A stretch of 64,000 nt of DNA from Bacteroidota bacterium (lineage in GTDB: Bacteria > Bacteroidota > Ignavibacteria > Kryptoniales > JAKASW01), in NCBI GenBank assembly GCA_021825585.1, contig JAKAGT010000019.1:1-64000 (forward strand), written 5' to 3'. Under the pieces are notes generated by a model, which saw only the letters and a program-made list of their open reading frames with translations, was not told the DNA's origin and did not search any database. The position numbers and the translations under genes are program-made. Shown here one piece after another: positions 1-7,440 of the stretch (its first letter is position 1; every line of letters begins with the position of its first letter).

Positions 1-104
1 TGGAGGAATCATCTCTTCGGATCTTAGCGAGACAAAAAATGCGCCAACTCTAAACTAACAAAATATCATGATTACGGCTCAACAAACTTTGTACACAAAA
101 ATGT

Positions 105-392
105 TTGTTCCCCGACAGACTCCTAGAGAATGTGATAAAATACTCAGTAGCTGTGATGGAATCTCGTGATTTGGTTCTTGATGTTCACCATCTCCCGCCT
201 TATTTAATTCTTAAATGCCCAGTGCGACCCACCCCGGACAACGATGGATTGAATGAGCGCGTGAGATGTTTCAAGAGGACTTTGGTAGAGCATGCCATGA
301 AGCAGCATCAAGGCGATTACAGAAGTGTCTCAGAGGAGCTTTCTGTTTCAAAAACTGAGATTTATAGACTGCTGGGCGCGAAATCACGCTGA
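105..392 (+). pseudogene. C-terminal remnant of a sigma54-dependent activator
   Basis: The translation has the end of an AAA+ activator (LLENVIKYSVA, which aligns with the usual WPGNVRELENVI segment), a linker, and a Fis-type helix-turn-helix near the C-terminus (LVEHAMKQHQGDYRSVSEE then KTEIYRLL). A family member should have about 350 more residues, with Walker A, GAFTGA and Walker B, before this point. In this frame there is a TGA at 69-71 and no AAA+ sequence in any frame of bases 1-104, so the 5' part is missing. The apparent break lies at an inverted repeat, AACAAAC (81-87) with GTTTGTT (103-109). The homology is clear. Whether the remnant is still translated from the TTG at 105 as a free DNA-binding domain cannot be told. 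It sits just upstream of a sigma54 promoter with paired palindromes, which may have been its own targets. Confidence 0.7.
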
Positions 393-543
393 ACCACGGT
401 GTGATCTTATAATATTTTCAACGTAGGCTGTCAATAGAGCGCCTGCCTCACAATAAATTGACGAGCCGGTGAAACAGCGTCACACATTGAACCGGCGTTA
501 GGATTTTGTCATAGCGTTCTTGACGTTGTCTCAGGGTGTTCGC

Positions 544-591
544 TTCCCAGATTTGGGAGAGGGAGAGAACATGGTTTCCCAAGTTCGGGAA
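544..591 (+). promoter_or_regulatory. Tandem palindromic upstream activator sites
   Basis: Two copies of the 16-bp imperfect palindrome TTCCCAnnTTyGGGAr are present: TTCCCAGATTTGGGAG (544-559) and TTCCCAAGTTCGGGAA (576-591). They lie exactly 32 bp apart, about three helical turns, so both would be on the same DNA face. They sit about 50-100 bp upstream of the -24 element. This is the usual arrangement of upstream activating sequences for a sigma54 enhancer-binding protein. The sequence and spacing are seen directly; the binding protein is inferred. Confidence 0.7.
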
Positions 592-639
592 AATAGTCGG
601 AGAAACCTTCGAACGTAGAGCAGAATCGGCGTTTGCAAT

Positions 640-656
640 CAGGCATGACTATTGCA
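640..656 (+). promoter_or_regulatory. Sigma54 (-24/-12) promoter of the peptide operon
   Basis: CAGGCATGACTATTGCA matches the sigma54 consensus YTGGCACGRNNNTTGCW at all but two positions. The invariant GG (642-643) and GC (654-655) are separated by exactly 10 nt. Transcription would start near 667, giving a leader of about 95 nt before the peptide ATG at 762. The promoter therefore excludes the longer reading frame that opens at 633 or 645. The two palindromes upstream at the expected distance support the call. Confidence 0.75.
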
Positions 657-761
657 TTCTTATTCCCTGATGCATACAACTCTGGTTTGAGATCCCAAAC
701 GTTGGATCGGGACAGCAAACGAACTGGAAACAACAAGATCAAAAAGAAGGGAGAAAGTTCC

Positions 762-932
762 ATGAACTCGGAAAAGCACGAAGAAGGTTCCGCACGGAAC
801 GACGCACTTGACGGCATTATCCATGTTCTTGTACCTGCGGATGATTCCTCCGACTTGAGCTTGATGATACCGCCGGGGTGCTGCGTATCCATTAACACCA
901 GCATACCGGCCGCAAGCGATGTATTGAGCTAA
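762..932 (+). CDS. Putative RiPP precursor peptide (56 aa)
   Basis: A 56-residue acidic peptide. It starts MNSEKHEEGSARNDALDG, has a hydrophobic stretch IIHVLVPADDSSDL, and ends with SLMIPPGCCVSINTSIPA followed by ASDVLS. The only cysteines are the adjacent pair at residues 40-41. The ATG at 762 is chosen because GGGAGAAAG lies just upstream and because the sigma54 promoter overlaps the longer alternative start codons. There is no signal peptide and no double-glycine leader immediately before a Cys-rich core. Two radical SAM/SPASM genes follow on the same strand, so the likely role is substrate for one or both: an N-terminal leader of about 30 residues and a core of about 25 carrying the Gly-Cys-Cys. 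I do not recognise the family. A structural or regulatory peptide is the alternative. Confidence 0.7.
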   Translation: MNSEKHEEGSARNDALDGIIHVLVPADDSSDLSLMIPPGCCVSINTSIPAASDVLS

Positions 933-942
933 GGAAAGAAGC

Positions 943-972
943 GGCGAGTGGAGGAACTTATCTCCACTCGCC
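943..972 (+). promoter_or_regulatory. Hairpin between precursor and first maturase
   Basis: GGCGAGTGGAG (943-953) and CTCCACTCGCC (962-972) form a perfect 11-bp stem with an 8-nt loop, starting 11 nt after the peptide stop codon. No U-run follows, so it is not a full intrinsic terminator. Such hairpins between a precursor gene and its modification genes commonly stabilise the upstream message or allow partial read-through, giving more peptide than enzyme. Confidence 0.65.
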
Positions 973-1030
973 AGCGCACAAGGGTACATTCTCGCGAGTC
1001 TTGCATGGTGGTGCAGAAAGACATAATGAC

Positions 1031-2347
1031 ATGGGATTCTCAAATTACAATATACTTCTTAAACACGGCGGCAAGAACATAGTATTTAATACAAGAACCA
1101 AGAGTCTCTTAGAAGTCTCCGAAGAAATTTTTGACCTAATTAGAACCAAGGATGTTAACGCTCTGCAGAACCTGAGCGTGAGGAATCTAAACCTCCTAAA
1201 GGAATCGGGCAATGTAGTCAATGATAACATCAACGAGCTGGAATATATCAGAGTGTTACACAATCTTAGGAAGTATGATACAGCGGCCGCAGGCTTAGGA
1301 ATACTATTGACTAAGTCATGTAATTTTGCCTGTACTTACTGTTTTGAACAGGATCGCAAAGGCTCTATGACGCAAGAGTCTTTCGCGCGTCTGTCGATGT
1401 TGTTAAAGAATATGCTGCCTACCCTTCATTCACTTAATATCCGCTGGACTGGCGGTGAACCGTTGTTGATGTGGGAAGAAATAGCAGACATTTCTGATTT
1501 TCTTAGAATGGAATGCGAAAAACGGTCTATAAACTACATCGCTACAATTACCACGAATGGTTATCTCTTGAATGAGAGAATTCTTGAGAAGCTTGTTCTT
1601 CTCGGAATTAAACAACTCCAAATAACTTTGGATGGCCCGAAAGAAATCCACGACAAGCGACGAATGTTGGCGGGAGGAGGACCAACTTTCGACACAATCT
1701 TGCAAGCGATTAATCTTGCCACTTCATACGTTAATGTCAACCTTCGAGTGAATCTTGACGATTACAATATCAATTCTTTCCAGAGTTTGATCGATATTCT
1801 TGACGTGAGTATCTTGAAGAAAGATAAAATAAAGTTGTTCTGCAGACCGGTGGTCGATTGCATTAAAGGTAATTTAGCGTTCGCGGGTGGTGGATTTGCA
1901 AAAGTGGAGGCTGATCTCATGAAAATTGGAAACCGGAAAGGGTTTATGTTTTCTTTCCACCCCAACGCACGGTTTGGTTTGCGATGCCTTTATTACCAAT
2001 GCAACAGCTATTACGTTGATCCGGGATTGAACCTCTTTAAGTGCCCGGAACATCTTAATCATCCGTGGAGAGCTGTTGGAGTGATTGATGAGACGGGCAG
2101 AATAATTATGACCAATCAAACAAATTATTTGGAGTCGATGAGGCAGGATCCGTTCAATTTGGCAGAATGCAGAAATTGCCGCGTATTGCCGTTATGCTAT
2201 GGAAAGTGCGCGCTGTTGTATGAAACTTCAGGGAAGCAGAAAGGGACAGGATGCATTCCAGAAAAGCGCACCCTTGAAGGGAAGATCAGGCAAGCCTTGA
2301 CTTCTCAAGATAGATTGCAAGAGTTCGTCGAAGATATCCAAACATGA
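1031..2347 (+). CDS. Radical SAM/SPASM peptide maturase 1
   Basis: A 438-residue enzyme predicted to modify a ribosomal peptide using SAM and iron-sulfur clusters. The N-terminal ~90 residues (YNILLKHGGKNIVFNTRTKS...) resemble the leader-binding-like N-terminus of SPASM maturases. The radical SAM motif CxxxCxxC is at C97, C101 and C104 (SCNFACTYC). GGEPLL near residue 141 is the SAM-binding strand. The C-terminus has a seven-Cys SPASM pattern: C-x13-C, then CRNCRVLPLCYGKC (CxxCx5CxxxC), then a final Cys. I chose the ATG at 1031, with AGAAAG upstream, over the in-frame TTG at 1001. It lies about 100 nt after the peptide gene, beyond the hairpin. The bond formed (thioether, C-C crosslink or other) cannot be predicted. 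Confidence 0.85.
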   Translation: MGFSNYNILLKHGGKNIVFNTRTKSLLEVSEEIFDLIRTKDVNALQNLSVRNLNLLKESGNVVNDNINELEYIRVLHNLRKYDTAAAGLGILLTKSCNFACTYCFEQDRKGSMTQESFARLSMLLKNMLPTLHSLNIRWTGGEPLLMWEEIADISDFLRMECEKRSINYIATITTNGYLLNERILEKLVLLGIKQLQITLDGPKEIHDKRRMLAGGGPTFDTILQAINLATSYVNVNLRVNLDDYNINSFQSLIDILDVSILKKDKIKLFCRPVVDCIKGNLAFAGGGFAKVEADLMKIGNRKGFMFSFHPNARFGLRCLYYQCNSYYVDPGLNLFKCPEHLNHPWRAVGVIDETGRIIMTNQTNYLESMRQDPFNLAECRNCRVLPLCYGKCALLYETSGKQKGTGCIPEKRTLEGKIRQALTSQDRLQEFVEDIQT

Positions 2348-2383
2348 GAACATTTGAAGGGGCGAGACCAATTCTATTGTGAT

Positions 2384-3799
2384 ATGAGTGCAAATAGGCT
2401 TAAGCAATCCCGCTATAATCTGATAGTTCAATTGGAAGCAGGTGATGCGCTTGTTTACAACAGCTTGAGAGGGAGTCTGGTGTATGTAGGCCAAAACTTA
2501 CGACCTGCGCTCGCGGAAATACTAGACAGCCCTAGTGATGACCCGCCACAGGCAGAGGCTCCCATGTTGCGAGAAAAACTCATTCAGAATGGATTTATTG
2601 TTCCGCTGTCGTTTGATGAAGTAATGTACCTCAGAGGAAGGAATAAGATCGCTCGGTATTCCAATAAGGTACTTGATTTGGTGATAGCTCTTACCTATGA
2701 TTGCAACTTTTGCTGCCCTTATTGTTGCGAGACCTTAAGGAAGGTTTACATGTCTAGAGAGGTTTCGGACAGAATCATTTCACTAGTGAGTCGTAAAATT
2801 ACATCAGAGGGGGTGCGCCACATCGACTTAGAATGGTACGGAGGTGAACCGCTCTTGTGTAAAGACACAATTCGATATATGTCCCGTAAAATTCTCGGTG
2901 AATGCACGAAGCATAATGTCGAGTACAGTGCGCAGCTCTGTACCAACGGATACGAGATGGACACGCACTTTATCTCAGAATTGGGGCAGCTTGGTATCTC
3001 ATCTATTCATGTAACACTAGATGGCCCTAAGGAATTTCACGATAGAAAAAGATACCTAAAGGGAAAAGTTCCGAGTTACGACGTCATATTAAAAAATCTC
3101 AAAGAGGTGACAGCCCGGTGGCAGGACAAAATCAGGATTTTTGTCAGGATAAATATCGACAGAAATAACGTTAGGTCTTTCCATCCGTTTCTAGAGGAAA
3201 TGAAACGATTCTCAAGGCAGATAAGGATTTACTTTCGACCAGTTTCATCAACTAGTGGCCGAGGGAAGTGCTATTCATCCCAATGCCTTGGCGCGAACGA
3301 ATTTGAAAAGGAGTCTGAAGATTTTTATGACACTCTGTTTAACGAGGGTTTCAGCGGAGGTAAGTTGCCTAAACCATCTTTTTTATCGTGCGGTGGCGAC
3401 CTCCTAAATTCTTTCTCAATTGACCCTGAGGGCACGGTGTACAAGTGCATCTATGGTGTGACGGCTAATGAGGGGACTGTTAAACCCTTAGGTACACTCA
3501 CTGAGATGGGAACAATTAAGTATGATACGGCTGAACTCGTTAAGTGGGCTTCCTGGGACGCACTGGATAATGCGGTCTGCGCAGAATGCAAGTACCTGCC
3601 CCTATGTTTGGGAGGGTGCCCAATATTTGGATGGCCTGCAGATTCTGATAATCAGCAGGCTCAAGTAATTCCGTGCAAGGAAATAGCTAAGCCGGGTCTC
3701 CTTGACGCGCTGATTACCTCTTACTGGAAAAAATACGGAAGCGCAACGTCTGATTCCTCTGGATCAAGCCGTGGTGCCACCCCACCTTCTCGGGGGTAA
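2384..3799 (+). CDS. Radical SAM/SPASM peptide maturase 2
   Basis: A 471-residue second maturase, clearly homologous to but different from the first. Its N-terminal region (RYNLIVQLEAGDALVYNSLR) precedes a radical SAM barrel with CxxxCxxC in DCNFCCPYCCE (C107, C111, C114) and GGEPLL near residue 153. The C-terminal SPASM domain has SCGGDLLNSFSIDPEG, a Cys after TVYK, CAECKYLPLCLGGC and a last Cys. An extra Cys follows both the second and third ligand positions of the radical SAM motif. The start is uncertain: ATG at 2384 is preferred, and a TTG at 2354, 6 nt after the previous stop, is possible. The C-terminus ends in a low-complexity Ser/Gly-rich tail. Two maturases for one short peptide suggest two different modifications or a heteromeric pair. 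Confidence 0.85.
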   Translation: MSANRLKQSRYNLIVQLEAGDALVYNSLRGSLVYVGQNLRPALAEILDSPSDDPPQAEAPMLREKLIQNGFIVPLSFDEVMYLRGRNKIARYSNKVLDLVIALTYDCNFCCPYCCETLRKVYMSREVSDRIISLVSRKITSEGVRHIDLEWYGGEPLLCKDTIRYMSRKILGECTKHNVEYSAQLCTNGYEMDTHFISELGQLGISSIHVTLDGPKEFHDRKRYLKGKVPSYDVILKNLKEVTARWQDKIRIFVRINIDRNNVRSFHPFLEEMKRFSRQIRIYFRPVSSTSGRGKCYSSQCLGANEFEKESEDFYDTLFNEGFSGGKLPKPSFLSCGGDLLNSFSIDPEGTVYKCIYGVTANEGTVKPLGTLTEMGTIKYDTAELVKWASWDALDNAVCAECKYLPLCLGGCPIFGWPADSDNQQAQVIPCKEIAKPGLLDALITSYWKKYGSATSDSSGSSRGATPPSRG

Positions 3800-3801
3800 C
3801 T

Positions 3802-6561
3802 GTGAGTTATCGCAAGCTTAACCGCTACATCGCTTTGGGACTTTTCGCAGTTACTCTGTTTATGTATCGGATGACCGCTCAGTCATCTGTTGCATTCTGG
3901 GATTGCGGTGAATATGCCGCAACCGCTCCCGCACTTGAGGTGCCGCATCCACCGGGTGCACCGCTCTTTACCCTTATCGGAAGAATTGCCATGATGACGC
4001 CTTACGTTCATGATCCTGCTCTCCGTTACAATCTCGTTTCCGGTCTGGCGAGCGCTCTGGCAGTAATGTTGCTGTACCTCATCGGGGTACGGGTCATCTC
4101 ACGATGGAAAGGCTTTCCCGCCAACGTTCGTGGCTCCATAATAGTGTTTGGCTCTGCGGCAATTGGCGCTTTGACATTGTCCGTAAGCGATACATTCTGG
4201 TTTAACGCGGTTGAATCAGGCTTGTTTGCATCCAGCATTTTCTTCGTCTCATTTGTCATCTGGCTCGGCGTGGTCTGGTTTGAAAAGGCGGACGAGCCAG
4301 GGAGTCAGAAATATCTACTCCTGGCTTCATACGTGATGGGTCTTTCCATCGGGATACACCAGTTGAGCCTGTTGGCTTTCTTCACCATCGCGTTGCTGAT
4401 CTACTTCAAATACTACGAGTTCGAGTGGAAAACATTTTTCAGGTTCGCAATAATTACCGCTCTTGCTTTCATGATTGTTTACCCCGGTATCGTAAAGTGG
4501 ATCGCCGCTATACTCAATGGCGACCTGAAGTTCGGGCCATTCGACGTAACTCACAGCCCTATAATTGAACTTGTCCCCCCGGCAATCGTGATCGCCGCAA
4601 TCTATGGAGTGTTCAAAGCGGAAAAGGCAAAAAGATGGATCACTGCCACCTCTCTTATGGCGGGCCTCCTCATAATCCTCGGATACTCCACTTATACTTT
4701 GATCTACATCCGCGCCAATGCTCACCCACCAATCAACGAAGACAACCCAAGCAGCCTCAAGAGCCTGGTAGGATATTTGAACCGGGACCAATATGGTTCG
4801 CAGCCGATCTTCTGGCCGCGAAGGTGGAGCACTGAACCGCAGTACCAGGCCAACTACGCAAAATATTCTTCGGACTTTTCGTACTTCATTGGGTATCAAC
4901 TCGATCACATGTTCCTTCGATACCTTGGTTGGAACTTCATTGGAAGGGCCGGCGACATTCAGGATGCGCCCGTCGCCCTTTTCACGGCTCCTAGAGGATG
5001 GTACAACGGCAGGACCGGGTTCCCGACAAGATACTACGCTATTCCTTTCCTCCTGGCATTGTTCGGGATATGGTACCAGTTTAAGAATGACTGGAAGTTT
5101 GGCGTTGCTTTCCTGACAATGTTTATTATTATGGGATTCGCTCTCGTAGTTTACTTCAACATGGCCGATCCACAGCCGAGGGAGCGTGACTACTTTTTTG
5201 TCGGCGCATTCTTCGTGTTCGCGATGTGGGTAGGAGTGGCCGCCTCAGGCGTGATGGACTATGTCTCATCGAAACTCAAAGAGGGCAAATACAAATCCCT
5301 TCTTATTGGCGGAACCGCCCTCGCTCTATTTGTGGTTGCACCGCTGAACATGTTCAACCAGAACCTGTACAGCCATGATAGACACGGCAACTTTGCACCG
5401 TGGGATTATTCGTACAACATCCTGCAGTCTTGCAAACCAAACGCTATACTATTCACAAACGGCGATAACGATACTTTCCCGTTGTGGTATCTGCAAGAGG
5501 CTATGGGGATCCGAACCGATGTACGCATCGTCAACCTCAGCCTGGCAAACACGGACTGGTACATACTTCAGTTGAAGAACGAGACCCCGCATGGTGCGAT
5601 GAAGGTGCCGATCAGCCTGACCGACCAGGAGACAAGAGATATCCAGCCGATAGAATGGCACGCACGAACATTCAAGCTGCCGGTTCCCAAAGAGGTATAC
5701 AAAGAGTTTGGAGTCACTGATACCAGCATCACGAATAAGGGCTATATCGAATATACCGTAAACCCGACCTTGCAGGCCGGCAATGTGCAGGCGATCAGAG
5801 CGCAGGACATTCTGATGCAGAACATCATTCAGACAAACGACTGGAGGCGCCCGATTTTTTACGCGGTAACCGTGGCGCCAGACAATTTCATAGGGGTGAC
5901 CCCGTATCTCCAAATGCAAGGCCTTGCGCTTCAATTAACACCCTTTGAGAATACGAATCCCGGCGAGGACTATAGAATAGACGAGCCAATCATGAGGGAA
6001 TGTCTTCTCCATCAGCCTCGGACCTTTCACCGTCATGCGCACTACGGATTCTTCTTCACAAATCTGAGCAATCCAAATATCTACTATGATGACAATGTCA
6101 GAAGGTTGATCACGGATTATAACTACAGCTTTGTTCAACTGGCATCATATTATGAGATGCAGGGTGACAGCGCTGCAGCCATTGCCACGCTCGACACCAT
6201 GGAAACTCGCATTCCAATCAGTGCCTTTCCGATGGACTACAAGATCATGAGCGATGTCGCCAGGATGTACTACATGGCCGGGGATACAGCCCAATTTCAT
6301 AAATATGCAATCGTGGTTGAGCAGAATGCCCTTCAGTCTATCCAGGAGAACCCTGACGACGTGCAGAGTTACTATAACCCCTATAGAATACTCTTGGATA
6401 TTTACGACATGGACAAGGATTATCAAAAGTCCATTGAGTTGCTTGAAAAATTGCAGGCGATGTTCCCGAATGACAAAGGAATTTCCCAGAGGATTGCAGA
6501 ACTCCAGATAATCCTTCGCGGAAATCCGCCGCTGTCCGGCACCGCGGTCGGTCATCGCTAA
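3802..6561 (+). CDS. DUF2723 family membrane glycosyltransferase-like protein
   Basis: A 919-residue polytopic membrane protein of the DUF2723 (GT-C/PMT-like) family, common in Bacteroidota. The first periplasmic loop has the acidic motif FWDCGEYAATA and then PHPPGAPLFTLIGR, as in lipid-linked sugar or O-mannosyl transferases. About ten hydrophobic segments fill the N-terminal 510 residues. The rest is a soluble domain ending in tetratricopeptide-like repeats (about 790-900). The start is the GTG at 3802, 2 nt after the stop of maturase 2, so it is probably co-transcribed with it. Known role of the family: transfer of sugars outside the cytoplasm to protein or lipid. A direct part in peptide maturation is possible but unsupported; genes of this family are usually solitary. 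Confidence 0.85.
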   Translation: MSYRKLNRYIALGLFAVTLFMYRMTAQSSVAFWDCGEYAATAPALEVPHPPGAPLFTLIGRIAMMTPYVHDPALRYNLVSGLASALAVMLLYLIGVRVISRWKGFPANVRGSIIVFGSAAIGALTLSVSDTFWFNAVESGLFASSIFFVSFVIWLGVVWFEKADEPGSQKYLLLASYVMGLSIGIHQLSLLAFFTIALLIYFKYYEFEWKTFFRFAIITALAFMIVYPGIVKWIAAILNGDLKFGPFDVTHSPIIELVPPAIVIAAIYGVFKAEKAKRWITATSLMAGLLIILGYSTYTLIYIRANAHPPINEDNPSSLKSLVGYLNRDQYGSQPIFWPRRWSTEPQYQANYAKYSSDFSYFIGYQLDHMFLRYLGWNFIGRAGDIQDAPVALFTAPRGWYNGRTGFPTRYYAIPFLLALFGIWYQFKNDWKFGVAFLTMFIIMGFALVVYFNMADPQPRERDYFFVGAFFVFAMWVGVAASGVMDYVSSKLKEGKYKSLLIGGTALALFVVAPLNMFNQNLYSHDRHGNFAPWDYSYNILQSCKPNAILFTNGDNDTFPLWYLQEAMGIRTDVRIVNLSLANTDWYILQLKNETPHGAMKVPISLTDQETRDIQPIEWHARTFKLPVPKEVYKEFGVTDTSITNKGYIEYTVNPTLQAGNVQAIRAQDILMQNIIQTNDWRRPIFYAVTVAPDNFIGVTPYLQMQGLALQLTPFENTNPGEDYRIDEPIMRECLLHQPRTFHRHAHYGFFFTNLSNPNIYYDDNVRRLITDYNYSFVQLASYYEMQGDSAAAIATLDTMETRIPISAFPMDYKIMSDVARMYYMAGDTAQFHKYAIVVEQNALQSIQENPDDVQSYYNPYRILLDIYDMDKDYQKSIELLEKLQAMFPNDKGISQRIAELQIILRGNPPLSGTAVGHR

Positions 6562-6958
6562 AGGTAATAGAATTGTTATATCGCGTTAATTCACCATCTT
6601 CTCCTGGTCCTCTGCGGCGCTTTTATGGTCTGACTCGATTTGCTACCACACCTTATCCCAGTATCTTGGCAACTCAATTCTTTCAGCAGACACATTGCGC
6701 CTCTTTGATGTTGTAGCCCTTTAGGCTGTTCCAATTCGCGTTAGCAATCCCTGGGGAATTATTATGGCCCTATGTCAGCCTAACTTCGGGGTTTATTCTG
6801 GCACGAAGATACTGCTCAGATTTGATTATTTCATCGCTGTGTGCAAAGTTTCAGGTGCCCGGAATCGGACGGTGGCGTTCGAAAATGAACGGCAGCAATG
6901 TTCAACTACCATTAATCAATGATCGGTGAAAATCAAATGCAGCAAGGGAGCAGGGAAA
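6562..6958. other. Intergenic region without a recognised gene
   Basis: About 400 bp with stops in all frames, no convincing hairpin terminator and no RNA gene that I recognise. The last 50 bases (ATTAATCAATGATCGG and following) belong to the AT-rich repeat sequence that surrounds the next gene. Confidence 0.6.
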
Positions 6959-7330
6959 ATGGAAAAGAAAAATGTTATTCAAGACAAATCTTTCGAGTTT
7001 GCAGTTCAGATTGTGGAGAGCTACCAATTTCTGGCGGCTACCAAGAGGGAATTTGTACTGTCTAAGCAATTATTGAGAAGCGGCACATCTATCGGAGCAA
7101 ACGTCTCGGAAGCGGAAGGAGCTATTTCTAAGGCGGATTTCTCAAACAAGATATCAATTGCTTACAAGGAATGCCTTGAGACGAAATACTGGATCAAACT
7201 TCTCAACCGCACGGGATTCCTTGACAAAAAAGATCACTCGAAGCTCTACCCCGACGCTGACGAGATTGGCAAAATCCTATTTGCGATATTGAGGACTACA
7301 AGAATCAAACCAAGCCACAATGACCAATGA
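6959..7330 (+). CDS. Four-helix-bundle protein (S23/IVP family)
   Basis: A 123-residue protein of the four-helix-bundle family first found in 23S rRNA intervening sequences. Diagnostic segments are FEFAVQIVESYQFL, LSKQLLRSGTSIGANVSEAE and SIAYKECLETKYWIKLL. ATG 6959 is chosen because GGGAGCAGGG lies directly upstream and the family usually begins close to this point. The function is unknown; a binding role is often supposed. The gene stands alone, bordered on both sides by AATGATC/TTGAT-type repeats, so it looks like a small inserted unit rather than part of the regulator operon downstream. Confidence 0.85.
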   Translation: MEKKNVIQDKSFEFAVQIVESYQFLAATKREFVLSKQLLRSGTSIGANVSEAEGAISKADFSNKISIAYKECLETKYWIKLLNRTGFLDKKDHSKLYPDADEIGKILFAILRTTRIKPSHNDQ

Positions 7331-7440
7331 TCAATGAACAATTATCAATCGATGAGGTCCGGTGTTCGCCGTTACTTTTTTTCGTCCTTTGTTGATAATT
7401 AATTATTGATCACTGATTATTGATAATTGAACAATGAATA
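7316..7440. repeat. AT-rich ATCAAT/ATTGAT repeats beside the IVP gene
   Basis: After the IVP stop codon come CCAATGATCAATGAACAATT (from about 7323) and, at 7390-7437, TTGATAATTAATTATTGATC, then ACTGATTATTGATAATTGAA. These short direct and inverted copies of ATTGAT/ATCAAT match the ATTAATCAATGATC found just before the gene (6911-6924). They run up to the start codon of the next gene, which consequently has no visible ribosome-binding site. Confidence 0.55.

Noticed and set aside
2-58. Open frame from the left edge ending at TAA 56-58
   Set aside because: Only 18 codons, with no recognisable motif and no sign it belongs to the activator remnant; chance is likely.
633-761. Upstream extension of the peptide gene (TTG 633 or ATG 645)
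   Set aside because: These starts lie in or before the sigma54 promoter and upstream of the expected transcript start, and have no ribosome-binding site.
6799-6815. TGGCACG as a second sigma54 promoter before the IVP gene
   Set aside because: No TTGC at the correct distance; the nearest GC is 12 nt from GG instead of 10.
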